This document shows positions 1-5,369 of a stretch of 9,103 bases of DNA, one piece after another. The notes beneath the pieces were generated by a model that searched no databases, was not told where the DNA came from, and saw nothing but the letters and a program-made list of their open reading frames with translations. The position numbers were made by a program, and so were the translations under genes. The first letter of the stretch is position 1. Every line of letters starts with the position of its first letter. Source of the DNA: Sulfuricurvum sp. (GTDB lineage: Bacteria; Campylobacterota; Campylobacteria; Campylobacterales; Sulfurimonadaceae); the NCBI GenBank assembly GCA_014764075.1, contig JACXUE010000077.1, forward strand, positions 1-9,103, in the 5' to 3' direction.

Positions 1-227
1 GATAGTGTCAAAAATTTCTGTAAATTGGAGGAAAGCTCAATACAATTTTTCACAATCCATCCAAAACCCTTATGCTAAAAAGGTCACAAAGCAAATCTCT
101 TTAAGTGTGAATGTTGATATGATTAAAATTTCAAAGAGCTGGCAATCAAAATGGGGTCATTGGGTCGAATGAGTATGTAGTTAGTATTGAAAATGTATTA
201 AACTCGATGATAAAGCAGGGTGTATAA
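1..227 (+). pseudogene. Decayed CopG/BrnA-family antitoxin remnant (partial)
   Basis: Frame 2 is open from the left edge to a TGA at 170-172. It reads YNFSQSIQNPYAKKVTKQIS followed by LSVNVDMIK, which resembles the N-terminal half of small CopG/BrnA-like antitoxins of type II toxin-antitoxin pairs, with their FSK..NPYAKKLKKQVTIRL-type block. That family normally continues with a YFKELA..GxPYQSLIN-like ribbon-helix-helix end. Here FKELAIKMG appears only after a shift to frame 1 (130-156), consistent with loss of about one base near 127-130. The PYQ part is missing, and a NEYV-like end reappears in frame 3 (168-227, TAA at 225-227). At least two frame changes plus a small deletion suggest a dead gene. 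Any partner toxin would lie off the left edge. The family call is from memory of motif patterns. The alternative is a short unrelated protein ending at 172. Confidence 0.45.
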
Positions 228-229
228 CG

Positions 230-274
230 AAAAAAGCCTCTTCAAATCTTCTCGGAGAGAAAGTTTGAAGAGGC
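230..274 (-). terminator. Rho-independent terminator of tRNA-Phe
   Basis: An 11-bp perfect stem is formed by 236-246 (GCCTCTTCAAA) and 264-274. A second 5-bp stem (249-253 with 257-261) sits inside it. Read on the minus strand, the hairpin is followed by six T (positions 235 down to 230). It begins 3 bp beyond the CCA end of tRNA-Phe, so it terminates minus-strand transcripts. There is no T-run on the plus-strand side, so it is one-directional. Confidence 0.9.
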
Positions 275-276
275 AG

Positions 277-352
277 TGGTGGCTAATCTCGGAATCGAAC
301 CAAGGACACAATGATTTTCAGTCATTTGCTCTACCGACTGAGCTAATTAGCC
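277..352 (-). tRNA. tRNA-Phe (anticodon GAA)
   Basis: The reverse complement folds as a full 76-nt cloverleaf. The acceptor stem GGCTAAT pairs with ATTAGCC. The D arm is GCTC..GAGC, the anticodon stem AATGA/TCATT carries loop CTGAAAA (anticodon GAA at 319-317), and the T arm CTTGG/CCGAG carries loop TTCGATT. The 3' end is an A discriminator followed by an encoded CCA at 279-277. It charges phenylalanine for UUC and UUU codons. It has its own -10 box upstream and a strong terminator downstream, so it looks like a single-gene transcript. The 3' side faces the AT-rich antitoxin relic. tRNA 3' ends are common integration sites, but I see no duplicated tRNA end within the window. Confidence 0.97.
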
Positions 353-363
353 CTCTTTTGGTA

Positions 364-376
364 GGTCGAAATTATA
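364..376 (-). promoter_or_regulatory. Probable sigma-70 promoter (-10) for tRNA-Phe
   Basis: The minus strand carries a perfect TATAAT at 376-371. The expected transcription start is near 364, about 12 nt before the mature tRNA 5' end at 352. No good TTGACA-like -35 is visible at the usual spacing; the region near 393-399 reads roughly CTTAAT. This fits the strong -10 and weak -35 style of Campylobacterota promoters. Confidence 0.6.
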
Positions 377-383
377 GCGGTGA

Positions 384-401
384 AAGCTTAAAATTAAGCT
401 T
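384..401. repeat. Short perfect inverted repeat between murD and tRNA-Phe
   Basis: The 8-bp arms AAGCTTAA (384-391) and TTAAGCTT (394-401) are separated by two bases. The repeat lies 16 bp past the murD stop codon and overlaps where a -35 element for tRNA-Phe would be. As RNA the loop is too tight for a full 8-bp stem, and no T-run follows, so it is a poor terminator. It could be a protein-binding site or simply an AT-rich coincidence. Confidence 0.4.
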
Positions 402-416
402 AAGCACTAATAAAAG

Positions 417-1625
417 TTATTGGGTGCTTTGTGCCAGCTCTTTAAAGAGATTGCCTCTTTGGGCGTAAGAGCTGAATTGATCCAAGCTGGCCGCCGCCGG
501 AGAGAGCATAGCGATGGTGTGTCGCGTGTGTAGCTGGCTGATCGCTTCGACCGCAACATCGAGCGTGTGGCAGAGGGTGCAGGGGATGGCGTGTCGGGTG
601 CAGAGTGCTTCAAGCCGAGTCGCGTTGCTTCCGATAGCATAAACACGCACATCGTATTGTTTAAGAGGAGTGAACAGCTCTTCGAGATCTACGCCCTTGT
701 CATCTCCTCCAAGAATGAGATGGATCGGCTGATCGCCATAGGTGCGTAAAGCGGCCAATGTCGCATCGATATTGGTCGCTTTGGAGTCATTGACCCATAA
801 CCGTCCCAGAGTATCCCTAAACTCCTCTTGACGGTGCGGATCGAGGACAAAAGCGTTGATTTTGCCATAATCGATTCGATCATAAAGGATTTTATCAATC
901 CCCATTGCGATGAGGGCATCCATCAAAAACGCCCCTTTGAATTTGATCTTAGAGGTGTCGATACTGAAATACTCTGCCAAATCGTGTTCGGTTTCATAAA
1001 TGATTTTAAACCCGTTTGTCGGAGCATCCGCAAACATTTTTGGCAAAATGATCGCTTCTCCCTCTTTCATAGTAGTTAGCGGTTTGAGTTTGGCTTTGTA
1101 ATACTCCTCCATACTGCCATGCCAGCTCACATGATCGGGAGTGACAGGGAGGAGGGCATAAATATTAGGCGAGGCAACTGTATTATAATGCATACTAAAC
1201 GAACTGGTCTCTAGAATCCAAATCGGTGCATCGGGCGACATATCGGCCAGAGGAACACCGATATTACCGCCGCTGATCGCTCCTCGGTCACTCAAGAGGT
1301 GTTCGAGCATTTGGGTGGTGGTCGTTTTGCCGTTGGTGCCACTGATCCAGATCGAAAAAGGGGTTTGCGGTGCAAAAAAATCGTATTCACTGATCAAATG
1401 GGTCGCTTTGAGGATCAGTTCGTGGTTTGGTGGAAACCCCGGAGAGGGGATTTCATGGGTGAAAAGGCGGGTATCGAATTCACTGACCGGTTTGAGGAAA
1501 TTTCCGTCCTCATCGGTTGAGGGGGTGGTGATTTTATCGTCAAAAAAGGTACATGGACCAAAATGTTTGGCGATGGCACGGGTGGTTTTGGCGTAGCCGA
1601 AGCAGGCGATGTGTTGATTGGTCAT
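417..1625 (-). CDS. murD: UDP-N-acetylmuramoylalanine--D-glutamate ligase MurD
   Basis: This cytoplasmic ATP-dependent ligase adds D-glutamate to UDP-MurNAc-L-Ala in peptidoglycan precursor synthesis. The 402-aa product has the Mur ligase layout. The ATP P-loop GTNGKTT is at residues 96-102. The central domain includes the YYKAKLK segment, whose K179 corresponds to the carbamylated lysine. Next come DPHRQEEF (262-269), VNDSKATN (278-285) and LILGGDDKG (303-311), and the C-terminal SPAAASLDQFSSYAQRG block carries the MurD/MurC-like end. An upstream in-frame ATG at 1712 would add 29 residues but lies inside mraY. The ATG at 1625 gives MTNQHIACFGYAKT, a proper nucleotide-binding start. This ATG shares one base with the mraY stop (TAATG), which implies translational coupling; no strong ribosome binding site is seen. 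At 402 aa it is a little shorter than the E. coli enzyme (about 438), as is usual in this group. Confidence 0.95.
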   Translation of the reverse strand: MTNQHIACFGYAKTTRAIAKHFGPCTFFDDKITTPSTDEDGNFLKPVSEFDTRLFTHEIPSPGFPPNHELILKATHLISEYDFFAPQTPFSIWISGTNGKTTTTQMLEHLLSDRGAISGGNIGVPLADMSPDAPIWILETSSFSMHYNTVASPNIYALLPVTPDHVSWHGSMEEYYKAKLKPLTTMKEGEAIILPKMFADAPTNGFKIIYETEHDLAEYFSIDTSKIKFKGAFLMDALIAMGIDKILYDRIDYGKINAFVLDPHRQEEFRDTLGRLWVNDSKATNIDATLAALRTYGDQPIHLILGGDDKGVDLEELFTPLKQYDVRVYAIGSNATRLEALCTRHAIPCTLCHTLDVAVEAISQLHTRHTIAMLSPAAASLDQFSSYAQRGNLFKELAQSTQ

Positions 1626-2683
1626 TAGCGAATCTTTAAAGTAATCAGTGCAAATATGTTGGAAAGGAGCGAGATAATCCAAAACCGGACGATAATTTTG
1701 TTCTCCGCCCACTGTTTCATTTCAAAATGGTGGTGAATCGGTGCCATCAAAAAGACCCGTTTTTTACGGAGTTTGTAGCTTCCGACTTGCAAGATGACTG
1801 AGACGGTTTCGATGACGAAAATAAGACCGATAAGGATGAGAAGAATTTCGCTTTTACCAATGATTGCCATATAGGCGATAAAGGCTCCAAGGGTGAGCGA
1901 ACCGCTGTCTCCCATAAAGACCTGTGCGGGGTGACAGTTGAACCACAAAAATCCGATCAACGAGCCGATCAGTGCCGCAGCGATAATGACCACCTCTCCA
2001 GCAGGGATTTTTGGCATCAGGAGATAATGGGATAACGCGGCATTCCCGACAATATAAACAATAACGCTGAGTGAGAGCAAGGCAAAAATGGAGGGGACGG
2101 TTGCGAGACCGTCCAACCCATCGGTAAGATTGACCGCATTGGAAGTTGCAATCATCACCAGCACCCAAAACGCTACACTAAAATAACCCATATCAAAGAG
2201 ACTCGATTTGATAAACGGAACATAAAAACCGGTTTCAAGTTTAGCAACATAGATCAAAAACAATCCGATAGCGATACCGAAAATGATTTGTAACAGTAAT
2301 TTGGCACGAGCAGAGAGACCAGCGAGGTTATGACCGCCGCGAATTTTTCCCCAGTCGTCGGTAAATCCGATGTAAGCGTAGAAAATGAGCGTGAGCAGTC
2401 CTCCGATAACAAATGGGTTCATGATGTTGACGGTCAAAAGAGAGGCGATCACGGTCGAGGCAATAAAAACGATCCCCCCCATTGTCGGCGTTTTGGCTTT
2501 GCCTTGATGAGCGCTGACGTATTCATTGATCGGTTGTACTCGTGCAGAGCGCTGTGCCCAAGCGATAAAACGGGGCATAAAAAAGAGGGTTAAGAGCAGA
2601 CCGATAAAAAAAGCAACACCGGCACGGACGGTGATGTATTGTAAAAGATTGATGCCAAGAAGGTGGTGAAGCCAATACAACAT
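1625..2683 (-). CDS. mraY: Phospho-N-acetylmuramoyl-pentapeptide transferase MraY
   Basis: This integral inner-membrane enzyme transfers phospho-MurNAc-pentapeptide to undecaprenyl phosphate, forming lipid I. The 352-aa protein is very hydrophobic, with about ten predicted membrane segments. It carries all family hallmarks: KTPTMGG (64-70), the DDWGK aspartates (D109-D110), NLTDGLDGLA (185-194), FMGDSGSL (256-263) and the APIHHHFE motif (314-321). The start at 2683 is supported by an AAAGAG ribosome binding site about 8 nt upstream on the minus strand, and the N-terminus MLYWLHHLLG is typical. It is the first gene of an mraY-murD operon divergent from gpmI. A run of seven G (plus-strand C at about 2474-2480) encodes the conserved MGG and is probably only codon choice. 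Confidence 0.97.
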   Translation of the reverse strand: MLYWLHHLLGINLLQYITVRAGVAFFIGLLLTLFFMPRFIAWAQRSARVQPINEYVSAHQGKAKTPTMGGIVFIASTVIASLLTVNIMNPFVIGGLLTLIFYAYIGFTDDWGKIRGGHNLAGLSARAKLLLQIIFGIAIGLFLIYVAKLETGFYVPFIKSSLFDMGYFSVAFWVLVMIATSNAVNLTDGLDGLATVPSIFALLSLSVIVYIVGNAALSHYLLMPKIPAGEVVIIAAALIGSLIGFLWFNCHPAQVFMGDSGSLTLGAFIAYMAIIGKSEILLILIGLIFVIETVSVILQVGSYKLRKKRVFLMAPIHHHFEMKQWAENKIIVRFWIISLLSNIFALITLKIR

Positions 2684-2735
2684 TCTATTAACTCTTTGTG
2701 ATTAAATTTCAAAAGAAATGCAAAAGTGACATTTT

Positions 2736-2742
2736 AATATAA
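2736..2742 (-). promoter_or_regulatory. Possible mraY -10 box on the divergent strand
   Basis: The minus strand reads TATATT opposite 2736-2741, overlapping the plus-strand TATAAT of gpmI. It would place the mraY start of transcription near 2729, about 46 nt before the ATG at 2683. No -35 is convincing, and a TTTAAT opposite 2701-2706 is an alternative. mraY must have a promoter in or beyond this spacer, but which box is used cannot be decided by eye. Confidence 0.3.
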
Positions 2743-2771
2743 TCCCCCCAAAGTTTGATTAATCGAAGGAG
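2738..2771 (+). promoter_or_regulatory. gpmI promoter -10 and ribosome binding site
   Basis: A perfect TATAAT lies at 2738-2743, preceded by a T-rich stretch and with no clear -35, as is common in Campylobacterota. The likely transcription start is in the C-run at 2744-2749. AAGGAG at 2766-2771 sits 5 nt before the GTG start codon at 2777 and fixes that start. Confidence 0.7.
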
Positions 2772-2776
2772 CCAAT

Positions 2777-4129
2777 GTGAATAAAAAAACCGTTTTGGTT
2801 ATTACTGACGGTATTGGTTATTCCCCGAAACGCGATTTCAACGCTTTTCATGCCGCGAGAAAACCGACTTACGATCGATTGTTCGCCGAAGTGCCTCACT
2901 CGTTGATCGATACATTCGGATTGAGTGTGGGATTGCCCGAGGGGCAAATGGGCAATTCCGAAGTGGGGCATATGTCAATCGGAAGTGGTCGGGTACTCTA
3001 TCAGGATTTAGTTAAAATCTCTCTCTCTTTGGAAGAGGGGACGTTTAAACATAACGATGTATTTGCTTCTTTGATGAAGACCTCAAAACGGCTCCATTTG
3101 ATTTCTCTGGTCTCCGATGGGGGGGTTCATTCGCATATCGATCATCTTATGGGGGTTTTGGAGATTGCTGCGGAAGCGGGTAAAGAGGTGTGGCTTCATC
3201 TTATCACCGATGGGCGGGATGTCGCACCGACTTCGGCAGCGATCGTATGCGCTGAACCTAAAAGCGAGCAGAGTGTTGCCGATTATATTGAAAACGCTTA
3301 TGCCGCAGGTGAAACGGACGAGTTTATTACCCCGACCGCATTTGAGGGCTACGACGGATTCAAAGAAGGGGATGCGGTATTGATGCTCAATTTCCGCAGT
3401 GACCGTATGCGCGAACTTACTACCGCAATCGGAGATAAATCATTCAGCGGGTTTGATCGCGAATTTGTGCCAACTCATTTAGTAACCATGACCCAGTATG
3501 ATAAAAATTTCCCTTATCCGGTTCTATTTCCAAAAGATGCTCCGACGAATACATTGGCAGAGGTGATCTCCAAAGCGGGATTGCGCCAACTTCATACGGC
3601 AGAGACTGAAAAATACGCACATGTCACCTTTTTCTTCAACGGCGGGATCGAAGAGCCTTATGAGAACGAGACGCGTGTGCTGATTCCGAGTCCTCAGGTT
3701 AAAACGTACGATATGCAGCCCCAGATGTCGGCTCCCGAGGTGGGTGACGTTGTAGTCAAAGCGATGGACGAGAGGTATGAGTTTGTGGTAGTTAATTTCG
3801 CCAACGGTGATATGGTGGGGCACACCGGCGTATTTGACGCGGCGGTCAAGGCAGTCGAAGCGGTCGATACGCAGTTGGGACGAATCATTGATGCGGCGGA
3901 TCGGAACGGCTATGCGGTAGTGATCACCTCTGATCATGGCAATTGCGAAGAGATGCGCGACGATGCGGGAAATGTTCTCACAAACCATACTGTCGGAAAA
4001 GTGTGGTGTTTTGTCCGAGACGAATCGGTTTCAACTGTTCATCCAGGTGGATTGAACAATGTGGCTCCGACGGTACTTAAACTCATGGGGCTTAAGATCC
4101 CCTCCGAGATGGATACACCTCTAATATAA
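2777..4129 (+). CDS. gpmI: 2,3-bisphosphoglycerate-independent phosphoglycerate mutase with internal deletion
   Basis: GpmI interconverts 3- and 2-phosphoglycerate in cytoplasmic glycolysis and gluconeogenesis. The metal and catalytic residues are present: D11, the phospho-acceptor S61 (GNSEVGHM), H118 (DGGVHSH), DGRD 145-148, NFRSDR (R207, R210), ETEKYAH (K279), NGDMVGHTG (D345, H349), SDHGN (D386, H387) and TNHT (H404). The start is GTG at 2777, after AAGGAG. The protein is only 450 aa where relatives have about 490-510. Between DGRDVAPTSA (ending at residue 154) and AIVCAEPKSE, about 42 residues are missing. In relatives this stretch holds the SGRxYAMDRDxRWDR block, with two arginines (R185 and R191 in the Geobacillus stearothermophilus enzyme) that bind the substrate. 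The frame is otherwise intact with no stop codon. Family identity is certain, but activity is doubtful. It forms a tight operon with fabG. Confidence 0.93.
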   Translation: MNKKTVLVITDGIGYSPKRDFNAFHAARKPTYDRLFAEVPHSLIDTFGLSVGLPEGQMGNSEVGHMSIGSGRVLYQDLVKISLSLEEGTFKHNDVFASLMKTSKRLHLISLVSDGGVHSHIDHLMGVLEIAAEAGKEVWLHLITDGRDVAPTSAAIVCAEPKSEQSVADYIENAYAAGETDEFITPTAFEGYDGFKEGDAVLMLNFRSDRMRELTTAIGDKSFSGFDREFVPTHLVTMTQYDKNFPYPVLFPKDAPTNTLAEVISKAGLRQLHTAETEKYAHVTFFFNGGIEEPYENETRVLIPSPQVKTYDMQPQMSAPEVGDVVVKAMDERYEFVVVNFANGDMVGHTGVFDAAVKAVEAVDTQLGRIIDAADRNGYAVVITSDHGNCEEMRDDAGNVLTNHTVGKVWCFVRDESVSTVHPGGLNNVAPTVLKLMGLKIPSEMDTPLI

Positions 4130-4138
4130 AGGATAATA

Positions 4139-4882
4139 ATGAAATTCACAGGTAAAAACGTGTTGGTAACCGGTTCAAGCCGAGGGATCGGTGCGGAAGT
4201 GGCAAAAGTATTGGCGAGTTATGGTTTGAAAGTATGGATTAATTACCGCAGCGGCGCGGTAGCGGCGGATGCGATCAAAGCGGAGATTGAAGCTTCCGGC
4301 GGAACTGCGGCGGTGATAGGATTTGATGTTGCCGATGAAGCGGCATTTGTGGATGCGATAAAAACCATTGTGGATGCAGACGGAGAGCTCTCTTATTTGG
4401 TAAATAATGCGGGGATTACCAAAGACGCTCTTGCCATGCGGATGAAGGGTGAAGATTTTATGGCGGTGATCAATGCGAATCTCTTTTCGGCATTCGTCGG
4501 ATGCCGAGAGTCGTTTAAAGTGATGCGTAAACAAAAATTCGGTGCGGTGGTCAATATCGCTTCGATTGTCGGTGAAACCGGTAACGCGGGACAAACCAAC
4601 TATTCAGCATCCAAGGGTGGTGTGATTGCGATGACCAAAAGTTTTGCTCAGGAGGCGGCATCGAGTGGTATCCGTTATAACACGGTAACTCCAGGATTTA
4701 TTGCGACCGATATGACCGATGTACTCAGTGAGGAGATTAAAGCGTCGTTTACTTCTAAAATCCCGATGGGGCGTTTTGGAAATCCGCGGGAAGTGGCTGA
4801 AGCAACGGCATTTTTGCTCAGTGATCACTCCAGTTATATTACCGGTGAGACCCTCAAAGTCAACGGCGGGATGCTGATGTGA
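4139..4882 (+). CDS. fabG: 3-oxoacyl-[acyl-carrier-protein] reductase FabG
   Basis: FabG performs the NADPH-dependent reduction of 3-oxoacyl-ACP in each elongation round of type II fatty acid synthesis. The 247-aa product is a classical short-chain dehydrogenase. The cofactor loop TGSSRGIG is at residues 11-18 and NNAG at 89-92. The catalytic set is N114, S142, Y155 and K159 (NYSASKGG). PGFIATDMT (185-193) and the C-terminal ITGETLKVNGGM are standard for FabG. The last residues are MLM where E. coli has MYM, a mild change. Its ATG lies 9 bp after the gpmI stop, and its AAAGGA ribosome binding site (4128-4133) overlaps that stop, so the two are co-transcribed. A terminator follows, separating it from acpP. 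Proximity to acpP, fabF and accA supports the fatty-acid role over another SDR activity. Confidence 0.96.
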   Translation: MKFTGKNVLVTGSSRGIGAEVAKVLASYGLKVWINYRSGAVAADAIKAEIEASGGTAAVIGFDVADEAAFVDAIKTIVDADGELSYLVNNAGITKDALAMRMKGEDFMAVINANLFSAFVGCRESFKVMRKQKFGAVVNIASIVGETGNAGQTNYSASKGGVIAMTKSFAQEAASSGIRYNTVTPGFIATDMTDVLSEEIKASFTSKIPMGRFGNPREVAEATAFLLSDHSSYITGETLKVNGGMLM

Positions 4883-4894
4883 AAAGCGCCATAC

Positions 4895-4917
4895 AAATCC
4901 AACTGCTTGGATTTTTT
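4895..4917 (+). terminator. Intrinsic terminator after fabG
   Basis: AAATCCAA (4895-4902) pairs perfectly with TTGGATTT (4907-4914) around a 4-nt CTGC loop, and the T-run continues to 4917. It lies 13 bp past the fabG stop. The stem is AT-rich and only 8 bp long, so termination may be partial, with some read-through into acpP. Confidence 0.7.
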
Positions 4918-4932
4918 AGCTTTGAAACCGAA

Positions 4933-4955
4933 GGCTATATGCACAAAACATAGCC
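4933..4955. repeat. Inverted repeat GGCTAT...ATAGCC upstream of acpP promoter
   Basis: The arms GGCTAT (4933-4938) and ATAGCC (4950-4955) are separated by 11 bases. It lies between the fabG terminator and the acpP -35 box. As DNA it could be a two-half-site operator; as read-through RNA it is a weak hairpin without a T-run. Confidence 0.4.
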
Positions 4956-4963
4956 GAGGAGAT

Positions 4964-4998
4964 GGCAATTTTGCCTCTTAAGTTAAATATGGTATAAT
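4964..4998 (+). promoter_or_regulatory. acpP promoter with palindrome over the -35 box
   Basis: The -35 TTGCCT (4971-4976) and -10 TATAAT (4993-4998) are 16 bp apart. A TG at 4990-4991 gives an extended -10 (TGGTATAAT). The expected start is near 5005, leaving a leader of about 25 nt with AGGAG at 5021-5025, 5 nt before the ATG. The inverted repeat GGCAA-TT-TTGCC (4964-4975) overlaps the -35 hexamer, placing it well for a repressor. This is the strongest-looking promoter in the window, fitting the high abundance of acyl carrier protein. Confidence 0.75.
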
Positions 4999-5030
4999 TT
5001 GTCGATTTTATTCACTGAACAGGAGCTATC

Positions 5031-5261
5031 ATGGCACTTATCGACGATATTAAAGAAGTAGTGGTTGAGCAACTTAGCGTTAACCCGGATGAAGTTAAAG
5101 AGGATTCTAAATTCGTAGAAGATCTTGGCGCAGACAGCCTTGATGTTGTTGAATTGGTTATGGCTCTTGAAGAAAAATTCGATATTGAAATCCCAGATGA
5201 CGAAGCGGAAAAAATCACAACCGTTCAAGACGTCATCAACTACATCCAAAGCAAAAACTAA
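5031..5261 (+). CDS. acpP: Acyl carrier protein
   Basis: This small acidic cytoplasmic protein carries growing acyl chains on a 4'-phosphopantetheine arm during fatty acid synthesis. The 76-aa product has the DSL attachment motif in LGADSLDVVELVMALEEKF, with the modified serine at residue 36, and the typical IPDDEAEKITTVQDVINYI helix. Length and charge match the family well. The ATG at 5031 follows AGGAG by 5 nt. It has its own promoter and is followed by a perfect hairpin (5269-5289), so it may be transcribed mostly as a single-gene message. fabF and accA follow on the same strand. Confidence 0.98.
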   Translation: MALIDDIKEVVVEQLSVNPDEVKEDSKFVEDLGADSLDVVELVMALEEKFDIEIPDDEAEKITTVQDVINYIQSKN

Positions 5262-5268
5262 AAATGAT

Positions 5269-5289
5269 TATCGAGGTTTGTCCTCGATA
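5269..5289 (+). other. Perfect RNA hairpin just after acpP
   Basis: TATCGAGG (5269-5276) pairs with CCTCGATA (5282-5289) around a TTTGT loop, 7 bp past the acpP stop codon. No T-run follows; the next bases are GCCTCAATAT. It is therefore not a standard intrinsic terminator. It may protect the 3' end of acpP mRNA or mark a processing site that separates acpP from fabF. Confidence 0.6.
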
Positions 5290-5296
5290 GCCTCAA

Positions 5297-5364
5297 TATA
5301 AAATTTCATGGTCTAAGATATTGGCTTGTGGGAGCCAAAGTTTGAGACCATTTATCATCAGGAG
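5297..5364 (+). promoter_or_regulatory. Structured fabF leader with possible -10 box
   Basis: TATAAA at 5297-5302 could be a -10 box, with a start near 5308; no -35 is evident. Just after it, a two-level hairpin can form. The outer arms are ATGGTCT (5308-5314) and AGACCAT (5345-5351). The inner arms are TTGGCT (5321-5326) and AGCCAA (5333-5338), with a TGTGGG loop. The fabF ribosome binding site AGGAG (5360-5364) follows 8 nt beyond the outer stem, so the fold could influence translation. Confidence 0.5.
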
Positions 5365-5369
5365 AGAAT

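Noticed and set aside
220..468. 82-codon open frame across the terminator and tRNA-Phe
   Set aside because: It reads through a terminator hairpin and the antisense strand of a tRNA gene, so it is not a gene.
1626..1712. 29-residue N-terminal extension of MurD from an upstream ATG
   Set aside because: It lies entirely within the mraY coding end, has no family similarity, and the ATG at 1625 gives the expected nucleotide-binding N-terminus and a TAATG coupling.
2474..2480. Seven-base G tract (minus strand) in mraY as a phase-variation tract
   Set aside because: It encodes the conserved MGG of an essential enzyme and is shorter than the tracts usually seen to vary in Campylobacterota.
3119..3125. 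Seven-base G tract in gpmI as a phase-variation tract
   Set aside because: It encodes the conserved DGGVH catalytic motif; the length is marginal and nothing suggests switching.
3524..3988. 154-codon open frame on the minus strand inside gpmI
   Set aside because: It lies wholly inside a well-supported gene, has a low-complexity basic composition, no family motif and no ribosome binding site; it is a shadow frame.
4175..4594. 139-codon open frame on the minus strand inside fabG
   Set aside because: It is a shadow of fabG with Arg/His-rich, implausible sequence and no supporting signals.
4962..4997. Possible 11-codon leader peptide upstream of acpP (ATG at 4962, TAA at 4995-4997)
   Set aside because: The GAGGAG touches the ATG with no spacing, and the frame runs through the acpP promoter -10, upstream of the likely transcription start, so it would not be on the acpP mRNA.
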